DNA from: Sulfurimonas sp.
Lineage (GTDB): Bacteria; Campylobacterota; Campylobacteria; Campylobacterales; Sulfurimonadaceae
Direction of reading: 5' to 3'
DNA: 16,102 nt
Assembly: GCA_030646745.1 (NCBI GenBank)
Contig: JAUSKV010000045.1
Coordinates: 1-16,102, forward strand
Shown: positions 1 to 8,400 of the stretch, one piece after another
Layout of the letters: each line of letters starts with the position of its first letter
Numbering within the stretch: position 1 is the first letter of the stretch
Made by a program: the position numbers and the translations under genes
The notes under the pieces: model-generated
What the model was told of the DNA's origin: nothing
Databases searched by the model: none
The model's input: the letters and a program-made list of their open reading frames with translations, nothing else

Positions 1-695
1 TTGCTGATTGCCGAACAATAGTTGAGCCTGTCGGTGTAGGGAACGATTTGGTTGTAGGTGTGGTTTTCGCAGCTTTTCTCAAAACCGCGGTGCAGATAGC
101 CGATTTCACTCACCGCACACTCTATAGTTTCCCCGTCAAGGGCAACATAGGTACGAATTGTTCCATGGCTAGCAGGATGTGAAGGTCCTAGATTTAAAAA
201 CATCAAATCTTTGTTACACTCGCTAAATATGCCGCTTTCGAGTTTGCAGACAACATTTTTGCTAAGAAGTCTGTTGTTCATCTCCTCAATCAAATCATCC
301 ACTTCATGAAGGAGTTGCCCTTTTGTGATTGGGTAGGATTTACAAAGGGGATGCCCTATAAACTCTTTATGATTCAAAATTCTTCTGAGGTTTGGATGGT
401 TCTTAAAGAGAATTCCGTATTGGTCGTAAACTTCTCGCTCCAACCAGTCTGCCCCTTTAAAAATATCGGTAATCGTCTCAATCTCTAACTCTTTGAGATA
501 TGTTTTTATAACAATATGCTCTTTGAAACTCTCATGACGAATAATATAAATAAGGGCAAATTGTTCCTCTTGCGCAGCTACATATTCACTATAATCAATC
601 GCTGTAATATCAAGAAGATAGTTGAAACCCTCTTCATATTTTGTTTTTATGTGCGCATGAAGCTCGCTACATGTAACTTTAATAATCTCAGACAT
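1..695 (-). CDS. nuoCD: NADH-quinone oxidoreductase subunit C/D fusion (3' end outside window)
   Basis: This gene encodes part of the peripheral arm of complex I, which carries electrons from the Fe-S chain towards quinone at the cytoplasmic side of the membrane. The frame opens with ATG at 695, overlaps the end of nuoB by 8 bases, and has an AAAGGAC ribosome site upstream. It runs without a stop to base 1, giving about 231 visible residues. Residues 1-120 are NuoC-like and contain the family motif [13 protein letters not shown] followed by HPNLRRIL. After a linker, residues from about 165 are the N-terminus of NuoD, with [13 protein letters not shown] and [12 protein letters not shown] checked the joint base by base: there is no stop or frameshift between the two halves, so this is a true fusion as in E. 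coli. The C-terminal part of NuoD lies outside the window. Confidence 0.93.
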   Translation of the reverse strand, partial: MSEIIKVTCSELHAHIKTKYEEGFNYLLDITAIDYSEYVAAQEEQFALIYIIRHESFKEHIVIKTYLKELEIETITDIFKGADWLEREVYDQYGILFKNHPNLRRILNHKEFIGHPLCKSYPITKGQLLHEVDDLIEEMNNRLLSKNVVCKLESGIFSECNKDLMFLNLGPSHPASHGTIRTYVALDGETIECAVSEIGYLHRGFEKSCENHTYNQIVPYTDRLNYCSAIS

Positions 696-1200
696 TATCT
701 AATCGTCCTTTAAAATCTTTGTGTCTATTTGGGTTATATTTGTTGGTTCGTAAATCATTTTGAAGTTTTAAAAGTGCGTCAATGAGGGCTTCGGGTCGTG
801 GAGGACAACCGCCTACATACAAATCCACGGGGATAATTTCGTCAATTCCCTGAAGCGTGGTGTAGTTATCATAAAATCCACCGCTGCATGCACAGGCTCC
901 CATGCTAATCACCCATTTGGGCTCACTCATCTGCTCATAAATCTGTTTTAGAATCGGGGCTTGTTTGTAGGTAATTGTTCCTGCAACTATGAGTAAATCT
1001 GCTTGACGAGGAGAAAAACGAACAACCTCTGCACCAAAACGAGAGATGTCATATTTGCTGGCCGCCACACTCATAAACTCAATGGCACAACATGCGGTTC
1101 CAAAAATCATCGGCCAAAGCGAGGACTCTCTCGCCCATCCTATTGCCTCATCAAGTTTTGTAGTAATTGCCACTTCGAGGGACGGGCTGTTTAACTCCAT
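688..1200 (-). CDS. nuoB: NADH-quinone oxidoreductase subunit B
   Basis: NuoB (PSST) is the complex I subunit that holds the terminal 4Fe-4S cluster N2, next to the quinone site. The 170-residue product has the expected adjacent cysteines C37 and C38 in [11 protein letters not shown]103 in [14 protein letters not shown] and C132 in [11 protein letters not shown], so all four N2 ligand positions are filled. C105 is an additional cysteine where E. coli has Asn. The length is normal for a short NuoB. The start ATG lies inside the end of nuoA (10-base overlap), preceded by AAAGGTG, and the stop overlaps the nuoCD start, which indicates translational coupling. Confidence 0.97.
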   Translation of the reverse strand: MELNSPSLEVAITTKLDEAIGWARESSLWPMIFGTACCAIEFMSVAASKYDISRFGAEVVRFSPRQADLLIVAGTITYKQAPILKQIYEQMSEPKWVISMGACACSGGFYDNYTTLQGIDEIIPVDLYVGGCPPRPEALIDALLKLQNDLRTNKYNPNRHKDFKGRLDNV

Positions 1201-1553
1201 TTGAGTGCACCTTTTTTATAAATATAGACAAGTCCCGCCAGTAGAAGTATCATAAAAGTAAACATCTCAAAAAGCCCAAAAAGGCTGGTTTGGCGAAGCG
1301 TCACCGCCCATGGGAACATAAACAGTATTTCAACATCAAAGATAACAAAGATGATTGCAACAAGGTAATATTTGATATTAAACCGCTCGAAACTATCTTT
1401 GTAAGTTTTTTGTATTCCGCTCTCGTAGGTCGAGTTTATAGCAGTGCCGGACTTTGATTTTTCGCCTATATAACGGCTCAAATGAAACATAAACGGGATT
1501 AAAACTGTAAGAGCGAGGATAACAGCTAACGGCAGATAAAAATTATAGTTCAT
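1191..1553 (-). CDS. nuoA: NADH-quinone oxidoreductase subunit A
   Basis: NuoA (ND3-like) is a small membrane subunit of complex I at the junction of the membrane and peripheral arms. The 120-residue product shows three hydrophobic segments at about residues 5-25, 60-82 and 90-112. The family signature is seen as YESGI, then [20 protein letters not shown] and FPWA, and the C-terminus reads KKGALKWS. The loop has Ser where many homologues, including mitochondrial ND3, have the YECG cysteine; E. coli NuoA also has Ser here. A GAGG ribosome site lies 7 bases before the ATG. It is the first gene of the visible nuo operon. Confidence 0.96.
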   Translation of the reverse strand: MNYNFYLPLAVILALTVLIPFMFHLSRYIGEKSKSGTAINSTYESGIQKTYKDSFERFNIKYYLVAIIFVIFDVEILFMFPWAVTLRQTSLFGLFEMFTFMILLLAGLVYIYKKGALKWS

Positions 1554-1611
1554 TTTTCAACCTCAAAAAAATACATACTTAGTAATTGTACAAAAACTCT
1601 ATTACAAAAGA

Positions 1612-1617
1612 GTTATA
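1612..1617 (-). promoter_or_regulatory. Candidate -10 box for the nuo operon
   Basis: On the minus strand the sequence reads TGTTATAAC, a TG-extended -10 like element, about 59 bases before nuoA. No convincing -35 box is visible, which is common in Campylobacterota promoters. A conserved-looking but weak signal, so this is a proposal only. Confidence 0.3.
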
Positions 1618-1670
1618 ACATTTTAGTTTTCTAGCCTTAGCCAAGAGAGACAAATATAAAGCGTTGTCCA

Positions 1671-1889
1671 TCACTTTGAAAGATTTTTAATATTCTCTGT
1701 TGGGAGAGGATTGGATACGTCTGGAAGAGTCGGAGCATTTATTGCATTCTCATTAGCAACTTGTGAAGATACGACTGCCGATGCAGAAGAGTCGCCCGCA
1801 ACAGCGCTCGCATGAGTTGTATTCTTCTCATCTCCACAACCTTGAATCAAACAAGATACAGCAATTAAACTTATAATAATACTTTTCAT
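1671..1889 (-). CDS. Small predicted lipoprotein, unknown function
   Basis: The 72-residue product begins MKSIIISLIAVSCLIQGCGDE. It has a basic start, a hydrophobic core and a cysteine at position 18 in the context IQGC, which resembles a lipobox although Gln at -2 is not the usual residue. After the cysteine the chain is low in complexity, rich in Ala, Ser, Asn and Pro, with no recognisable domain. A good AAAGGTG ribosome site precedes the ATG at 1889, and TATAAT-like boxes lie upstream. It sits between the nuo operon and the divergent surface-protein operon. I do not recognise the family. The mature protein would be about 55 residues, anchored to the inner or outer membrane. Confidence 0.7.
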   Translation of the reverse strand: MKSIIISLIAVSCLIQGCGDEKNTTHASAVAGDSSASAVVSSQVANENAINAPTLPDVSNPLPTENIKNLSK

Positions 1890-1927
1890 ATAAACACCTT
1901 TTTTTAATATTTAAACTTTATTACAAG

Positions 1928-1933
1928 ATTATA
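1928..1933 (-). promoter_or_regulatory. Candidate -10 box for the small lipoprotein gene
   Basis: The minus strand reads TTGTATAATCTT, a perfect TATAAT with a preceding TG, about 39 bases before the lipoprotein start. A second TATAAT on the same strand lies at 1943-1948. The -35 region is AT-rich without a clear consensus. Confidence 0.4.
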
Positions 1934-2002
1934 CAACACTTCATTATAAAATAAATTTATTATTAAAAATCTCACATTCATCTCACTTTTATGTTAAAAC
2001 AC

Positions 2003-2008
2003 TATAAT
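2003..2008 (+). promoter_or_regulatory. Candidate -10 box for the five-gene surface and signalling operon
   Basis: The plus strand reads CACTATAATTC with a perfect TATAAT, which would start transcription near 2015 and give a leader of about 58 bases before the ATG at 2073. It is the only strong sigma-70 like box I see before the operon, and gaps between the next five genes are too short for obvious internal promoters. Confidence 0.45.
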
Positions 2009-2061
2009 TCATGTTATTTGAACTCTATCTAACGTATTGAAAATTATGAGTTCTTCAGAAG

Positions 2062-2066
2062 AAGGG
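2062..2066 (+). promoter_or_regulatory. Ribosome binding site that sets the start at 2073
   Basis: AAGGG lies 6 bases before the ATG at 2073 and directly in front of a clean signal peptide. The frame can be extended upstream to a TTG at 2037, but that start has no ribosome site and would put a polar SSSEEGNK stretch before the signal peptide. Confidence 0.65.
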
Positions 2067-2072
2067 AATAAA

Positions 2073-3491
2073 ATGAAATTACTATTTTTTTTACTATCAA
2101 TGCATGTATTTCTAATAGCAAGTAGTCACACAACCAAAGGCGTTAGCTATGAAGTACCTTCAAAAGGTTCTTTAAAAAAACAACATGTTGTTGAGACAAT
2201 AGCTGCAAATGAGACGGCACAGGTAATGCCGAAAGAGGATCAAAAAAGTAGCTACAACGAAGCGAAACTGCTTTTTGAAAAAAAAGAGTATCAACAGGCT
2301 TATGATGCATTTTATAAATTATTTGAAAAAAATCTACAAGATCCAAATATAAACTTTTATCTTGGCAGAAGTGCTTACATGCTCAAAGATTTTGAACTTG
2401 CGATAACTGCATATGAGAGAGTTTTGATGATTGACCCAAATGCAACCAGAAGCAAGCTCGAAATTGCAAAGTGCTACTTTGAGCTAAAAGAGTATAAAAA
2501 AGCACAAAACATTTTTTTAGAAACGATTAAAGAGAATATGCCTGTAAATGTGAAACAAAATATCGAAATGTATTTAAGTGCAATCAACTCTAAAATACAA
2601 ACGAACTTTTTCAGTGGTTCTGCTGTTTTAGGAATTAATTATGATACAAACATAAACAATCGCGCAAATGATGATACATTTACAATCTCTGGAATCATTG
2701 ACAGCATCACAAACCAACCTATTAAAGCTGCAAATTCCACAAAAGATGAAGCCGGATTTGCACATCAAGAGGCAATATCGCTCAATCACATGTATAATTT
2801 TGCCGAAGATGTCAATATAAAAAACGATTTTGTTCTATTCTCAAAATCACTTATCAAAGATCATACTAAAGATATCGGACTTATTCAGTACTCTCCTGCA
2901 CTTTCTGTTGTGTATAACGGCAAGATACTGGTTGATTATGCCCTTCTTTTTGACCAGATATGGCTGAGTACGAAACCCTTGCTAAGCGACTATGGTATCT
3001 ATCCAAAATTAAAATATATGTATTCTACCTCTACAATTTTAGGAACCACTTTTAAATACCAAAAAAAGTTTCTTGATACAAGTATTTCTGAGATTGAAGC
3101 ATTGGAATTTACTCTTAACCGCATCTATTCCAAAGATATTATGTTTACCTTTTATACTCAACTCTATACCGAAAAAAAACTCTCTAGTAATTTAACAAAC
3201 ATAAACCAAGATATGTTAAATATTGCGCTTTCAACCTCGTACAAATACATGCCGACTTTAACTTTTACACCAAAAATACAGTGGTATGACAAACAATACA
3301 AGGAAGAGGACCCGTTTTATCTAAAGAAGCAACAAGATAATGAGTACCAGTTTTTATTTAACACCACCTATTCTTATAGCAAAAGTATGCTTATGAGCTT
3401 AGATTACATGTACACAGATCACATCTCAAATATTCCATCCTGGGAATTTAACAAACATGCGGTAACTGCTAATGTTATCCTTCTATTTTAA
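2073..3491 (+). CDS. TPR plus outer-membrane beta-barrel protein, Slam/DUF560-like translocon
   Basis: The 472-residue product starts with a signal peptide (MKLLFFLLSMHVFLIASS). Residues about 60-170 form TPR-like helical repeats (EAKLLFEKKEYQQAYDAF, then AITAYERVLMIDPNA, then CYFELKEYKKAQNIF). From about residue 178 to the end is a roughly 295-residue region of alternating polar and aromatic strands that opens with VLGINYDTNINNRAN and ends in VILLF, as expected for an outer-membrane barrel with a terminal aromatic. This order and these sizes match Slam (DUF560) proteins, which move substrates with TbpB-like domains across the outer membrane. The next gene encodes such a domain, which supports the call. 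It is the first gene of the operon, and its stop overlaps the ribosome site of the following gene. The TPR-barrel architecture is clear; the Slam assignment is by pattern and context, not by search. Confidence 0.72.
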   Translation: MKLLFFLLSMHVFLIASSHTTKGVSYEVPSKGSLKKQHVVETIAANETAQVMPKEDQKSSYNEAKLLFEKKEYQQAYDAFYKLFEKNLQDPNINFYLGRSAYMLKDFELAITAYERVLMIDPNATRSKLEIAKCYFELKEYKKAQNIFLETIKENMPVNVKQNIEMYLSAINSKIQTNFFSGSAVLGINYDTNINNRANDDTFTISGIIDSITNQPIKAANSTKDEAGFAHQEAISLNHMYNFAEDVNIKNDFVLFSKSLIKDHTKDIGLIQYSPALSVVYNGKILVDYALLFDQIWLSTKPLLSDYGIYPKLKYMYSTSTILGTTFKYQKKFLDTSISEIEALEFTLNRIYSKDIMFTFYTQLYTEKKLSSNLTNINQDMLNIALSTSYKYMPTLTFTPKIQWYDKQYKEEDPFYLKKQQDNEYQFLFNTTYSYSKSMLMSLDYMYTDHISNIPSWEFNKHAVTANVILLF

Positions 3492-3502
3492 GGGGCTTGA
3501 TT

Positions 3503-5383
3503 ATGAAAATTTTATTACTGCTACTGCTACTCACCGCTGCCGCCTTTGCTAATATAGGCGAAATTTCCTCTATGAAAGGCTCTTGCAGTGTAACAAGAGC
3601 GAGTAGTTCTATAGATGCAACTATTGGTTTAAAATTAGAAGAGAAAGATATTTTAAAAACCAAAGAAGATGCAAAACTGCAAATCATTTTTAAAGATGGA
3701 ACTGTAGTTACCGTAGGCAAGTCATCCACATTTGATATAGCTGCCTATGTTTATGATGAAGCGAAATCTGATAAATCTAAGGTAGATTTTGGATTTTTAG
3801 AGGGTTCCTTCAAATCGGTAACCGGTAAAATCGGAAAAATTGCACCGGATAAATTTAACTTAAAAACAAAAACAGCAACCATAGGTATTCGAGGAACAAC
3901 CATTGTCGGGAATCAAGAGGCTGTCGCATGTACGCAGGGAGAGATTGCTATTAGTTCTAACGGAGTTACACAGGTAGTACCTGCGGGAATGTTCTCTAAA
4001 ACACCGCCGAATGCACCACCGACACCTCCTCAACCTTATGTAGCGGGAAGTATAGGCGATGTGGAAGATACTCCTGCCCCTGAAAAAAAAGAGAAAGAGA
4101 AAGAAAAAGAGAAAGAGAAAGAGAAAAAAGAAGAAGATAAAAAAAGTGACAAAAAAGAAGAAGATAAAAAGAGTGACAAAGTAGAGAAATCTACTGCCAA
4201 TGGAGAAAAAAGCGATAAACAAGGAAGCGCGTCAAATTCAAAAGAGGAAACCCCTACACAATCAAATGCAGCAGCTGAGCAATCACCTTCTAAACAAGAA
4301 AATAGTTCTAACGAAACACCGAATATTCAACCTCAAGTACCTGCCGCTATGGATGACGGTGCAGGTTCAAGCATAGATTCGAGGGCTTTGAGCAATGTTG
4401 ACACTCCTCTCCCTAGTATAAACAATAGTGCCATGCCAGAGCAAATAGTAATACAGCCGAATGTTCAAAATATTGTGCCGGATATTCAAAATATTATAGC
4501 AGTAGTTCAAGCTTCGGTTGACACTGAAGTGAAAGTAGTAGCAGAAACAGAATCTGTAGCGGTTGTTGTCACTCCGCCTGATGTCACTCCGCCTGTCGTG
4601 ACTCCGCCTGTCGTGACTCCGCCTGTCGTGGCTCCGCCTGTCGTGACTCCGCCTGTCGTGACTCCACCTGTCGTGACTCCGCCTGTCGTGACTCCGCCTG
4701 TCGTGACTCCGCCTGTCGTGACTCTGCCTGTTGTTGAGGCGCCGCCCGTCGTAACTCAGCCTGCAGCAGATACTCCAACTGCAGCCGAAGTGCAAGCCTC
4801 AGCAGATGCACTAGCTGCTACGAATGCCATAAATACAGTAACAGCATCCACTACTTTAAATGATATAGCAAATGCCTCAGCAGGCTTAACTCAAGAGAGT
4901 AGTTATTATGATGACTATTTAGATTATGGTTATTGGAATAGTGGCGATACAGCAGTCAGTACATATATTAGCGGAGTTGTAACATCAAGTGATTTTGTGG
5001 ATCAAATGATAAGAAATGATTCAACTGCAACATATAGCGGTGGAATTAGCTCAATCGTAACAAACAATGGAATCCAAACAGCTTCTACCGGAACTGTTAC
5101 TTTAGATTTCAATTTTGCAAATCAAAATTTTACAGGAAATGTAAATGTGACAGAGGAAAATTTTAAAGCTACTGTTGCAGGAAATGTTCATAAGTATGGT
5201 TTTGATGCTACGAGTGTAACAAAAGCAACAGATAGCACGGCAAATATAACAGGTGGAAACTTAAACGGTCAGTTTTACGGAACAAATGCCGAAGCAGCGG
5301 GTGGCAAGTTTAATCTAAACAGCAGTAATGTCGGCAGTGTGAGTGGTATTTTTGGGACTACCAAAGTCATCCAAAATCCATAA
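3503..5383 (+). CDS. Exported FecR-domain protein with C-terminal TbpB-like barrel domain, putative Slam substrate
   Basis: The 626-residue product has a signal peptide cleaved after about residue 17 (AFA) and no lipobox cysteine, so it should be a free exported protein. Residues about 45-140 are a FecR domain, with FKDGTVVTVGKSSTFDI and the hallmark TKTATIGIRGTTIVG. A Lys/Glu-rich segment (194-226) and a disordered Ser/Asn/Gln region follow, then eleven five-residue TPPVV-type repeats (357-411). Residues about 466-620 resemble the TbpB-type beta-barrel domain: DDYLDYGYW, then ATYSGG, TGTVTLDFNFANQNFTG, GQFYGTNAEAAGGKFNL and GIFGTTK. ATG 3503 is chosen over TTG 3497 because AAGGGG at 3490-3495 is correctly spaced from it. 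The FecR call is firm; the TbpB-like call rests on motif recognition. Confidence 0.85.
   Translation: MKILLLLLLLTAAAFANIGEISSMKGSCSVTRASSSIDATIGLKLEEKDILKTKEDAKLQIIFKDGTVVTVGKSSTFDIAAYVYDEAKSDKSKVDFGFLEGSFKSVTGKIGKIAPDKFNLKTKTATIGIRGTTIVGNQEAVACTQGEIAISSNGVTQVVPAGMFSKTPPNAPPTPPQPYVAGSIGDVEDTPAPEKKEKEKEKEKEKEKKEEDKKSDKKEEDKKSDKVEKSTANGEKSDKQGSASNSKEETPTQSNAAAEQSPSKQENSSNETPNIQPQVPAAMDDGAGSSIDSRALSNVDTPLPSINNSAMPEQIVIQPNVQNIVPDIQNIIAVVQASVDTEVKVVAETESVAVVVTPPDVTPPVVTPPVVTPPVVAPPVVTPPVVTPPVVTPPVVTPPVVTPPVVTLPVVEAPPVVTQPAADTPTAAEVQASADALAATNAINTVTASTTLNDIANASAGLTQESSYYDDYLDYGYWNSGDTAVSTYISGVVTSSDFVDQMIRNDSTATYSGGISSIVTNNGIQTASTGTVTLDFNFANQNFTGNVNVTEENFKATVAGNVHKYGFDATSVTKATDSTANITGGNLNGQFYGTNAEAAGGKFNLNSSNVGSVSGIFGTTKVIQNP
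4082..4180 (+). repeat. Lys/Glu-rich low-complexity segment inside the FecR-domain gene
   Basis: A purine-only stretch with repeated GAGAAA units encodes alternating Glu and Lys and then two KKEEDKKSD units (residues 194-226). It probably forms a charged linker or single alpha-helix between the FecR domain and the disordered region. Confidence 0.85.
4571..4735 (+). repeat. Eleven 15-base tandem repeats encoding TPPVV
   Basis: Eleven in-frame copies of ACTCCGCCTGTCGTG run without gaps from 4571 to 4735. The first encodes TPPDV, the fifth APPVV and the last TLPVV; the rest encode TPPVV, with one synonymous change (CCA) in the seventh. A degenerate APPVV unit follows. Near identity at DNA level points to recent expansion by slippage or recombination. 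The product is a stiff proline-rich stalk. Confidence 0.95.
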
Positions 5384-5405
5384 GTAAAATAACAAAGGAA
5401 GATTT

Positions 5406-8400
5406 ATGAGAAAAATATTATTTATTTGGATTCTGTTTTTTACCATGTTTGCAACAGTTATACATGCCGATATTACAACAGGGCTTGAAGCGCACTATGA
5501 GTTTGAAGGCAATGTAAATGACAGTACAGTTAACGAACTAAATGCTACAGCATCTACAACACCACGATATGCTTCTGGAAAAATGGGTCAAGCGATTGAA
5601 TTCATCAACGACTACACCCTCGCTACCCCACTAGATGAGCTTACATATTTTAATGGCTCATGGACAAAAGCCCTATGGGTAAAACTTAATTCTGTTCAAA
5701 GTGGTGATGGAAACTTATTGAGCTCATCTAACTACGCTATGTGGATGCCTATAAGTACACATAAACTCGAGTCATATCCTTTTGGAATAACTGGCACAAC
5801 AAATCTCAACGACACCCAATGGCATCATTTGGCTATCACATACGATAATACGTCTCAATTGATGCAAGTGATTGTAGATGGGGTAGTTGAAAATAACGGA
5901 ACTATCACCAAGCCAACACTTTCTTCAAGTAATTTCCTTGGGATCAATCAGCATGGAACTGGCGGGGTTAATGGTATCGTTGGTTTGATGGATGATGCTC
6001 GTATTTATAATCGTGCTTTAACCTCTATAGATATAGCTGAACTCTATAACTATACACCACCAATACTCACACTTAAAGCGCATGGTGGAGCACTGCAGAT
6101 AAGTAATAGCGTTCTTGATACAAGTGGATTTTCAGCTGAAACAAATCAGACTGTTACAAATTTTACTGTTGAGTGGTGGATGAATCCATCTGCACATTTC
6201 AGCACCGGAAACACAATCGGATATGGTTGGGGTAGCTTTTTGTTTCATGAGGCTGGAAGCGGTGATCTCTATGTCGGGATAAATGGCGATAGTGCCTTAA
6301 ATAGACTTACCCCTACCGATGGTCTTGGCGCGGGAACGCTTGAACTCAATAAATGGCAACATTTTGCATTTAGTTTTGACGCAAGCAACGGAACAGGCAC
6401 ACTCTACAAAAACGGTCTTTCCCTTGCTTCCAAAAGCGGTATGTCTTCTCCTTCAATCTTTGGAGACTTTGCTGCCGGGAAAGCATATACGAGTGTATTG
6501 AGTCAACAGTTTATGCTTGACGATGTTCGAGTTTGGAATATCACTAGAACCGGAGCCCAAATTAAAGCTTCAATGAACTATCAGCTAGACGGAAATGAAA
6601 CAGGACTTGTCGCATACTACAACTTTGACGAGCGTGTCGGCACTACTGTCAAAGACAGAACTGCACATGGTTATGACGGGAGTATTGATACTTCCAAAGT
6701 AACACGACTTAACTTTTTAGGGGATGGATTAAGTTTTAGCGGCACAAATAGCGGTGTGCAAACAACAGCATCGCTTAATTGCTCAACCTATCCAAATTTC
6801 TCGCTTGGGGCGTGGATAAAACCAATAAGTTCTCAAACCGGTTGGCATGCTATCTTTACACAATCAAATTCACTTGGTGTCGATTTAGAGAATGGAACTC
6901 TAGGAAATGCAACTCTCGCAATAAACCAATGGTCGTATGTGGCTCGAAGTCAAGAGGGTTCAACCGTCCGATATTATGTAAATGGAAATTTGGCTTTAGA
7001 GGCGGGTTCGCAATCATGCAGCGGAAATAATGATCCAATCTTTATTGGTACCCATTCAGATTTATCTGGCAGTTTTGATGGTGATATTGCCGAGGCTTCA
7101 ATCTGGACAAAAGCCCTCACACAATCGGAAATCCTAAAGACAATGTCTTCGCCAATTTTAAGCGATACTGCACTCGTTGGCTACTGGCCGTTCAATGAAG
7201 GGGCAGGAACAACAGCATTCGATAAATCAGCCAGTGCAAATAACGGAACTATTGTAAATGCTACTTGGACAGATACAGCTCCAACTCTCTATGGAAATTA
7301 TATCTACACATTATCAGGCATCCCTATTTTAAATAAACTTGTTGTTGAAAACAATACATCCACTCCAACCTACAGCTATAACGGAAATGTTCCTTCGACT
7401 ATTGCAGATTTTAACGGCACAACAGGTGTGTTTACATACTACTCACAAATAGAAGCAACCGAAACTTTAGACATAAATGCAAGTGATGGCGGAGTAAGTT
7501 TACAGAGTTTGTTTCATGTTATCAGCTATGCGGGTCCTATTGATTTAACACTCAATATTACAAATGTCTCTCTTTTGGAGCACAATATAACGAATATTCA
7601 AATAATTGCTCAAGACGGAACCAGTGAAAGCTTGCTTATTCCAGATATAGCAAGCGGAAATATTAGTGATGGTAATAATACCTATACCGTACCAATCTAT
7701 CATCCGGATAATAACTTCTCAATAAGAGTTGACTTAAATGACAGCACTCAGTGGTGGGTGAATTTTAATGATGGAAAACTCTACAAAACAAATAATGCAA
7801 GCTCTGATTTTAAAACTCTCATTGGTTCAGCAACCAATACATTGAGTGTTGATTTTATTAATGCAAACTTTATTAGTGCTGCACCGACTCTCTCCCATAT
7901 ATATGATCGCTTTAGAACACCATCCTCTGCACAAAGTGACTTTAGCATATCTTTTGATGTAAACGACAGCGATACGGCAACTCTAACGCTCACTGTCAGT
8001 GCGGACAATAATAACACTCTAAATACAGCCAATTTCTCGGTAAATAGCTCCATAACAGCAAATCAAACTCAATCAATTAATATAATTCCGGTAAGTGCAA
8101 CTTCTGTAGGAGATACGAAAGTAACAATCACTCTAAACGATGGAACCACTACAACACAGCAAAGTTTCAATGTAAATATAAGCCATGAATTTGAGATTAT
8201 TACCACTAAAGAAGCAAATATAAGTGGCATAGATTTTAATTTAGACTACAATGGAACTTTATATGCGCTTAGCTCACACCAAGAAGAGAATAATCTAACA
8301 GTTGAATATGAAAAACTAAAAGTAGTAAACTCACTATTTGACAGTAATCTCACAGTGATTAAAGATGTCAATGGAACTGCAACTGTAACAACTAAAACAA

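Noticed and set aside
306..713. Two short plus-strand open frames
   Set aside because: They lie antisense within nuoCD, whose protein motifs are unmistakable on the other strand.
1595..1614. AACTCT/AGAGTT hairpin between the lipoprotein gene and nuoA as a terminator
   Set aside because: Only six A/T-rich pairs with an eight-base loop and a very short T run; too weak to call, and it overlaps the candidate nuo promoter.
2037..2072. Longer start (TTG) for the TPR-barrel protein
   Set aside because: No ribosome site precedes TTG 2037, while ATG 2073 has AAGGG at the right distance and begins a clean signal peptide.
4571..4735. CRISPR-like array
   Set aside because: The 15-base units are contiguous, without spacers, in frame, and encode a proline-rich repeat.
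3860..4811. Minus-strand open frames with Phe-rich or Arg/Ser/His-rich repeats
   Set aside because: They are antisense reflections of the Lys/Glu segment and the TPPVV repeats of the FecR-domain gene, with no ribosome sites or recognisable protein character.
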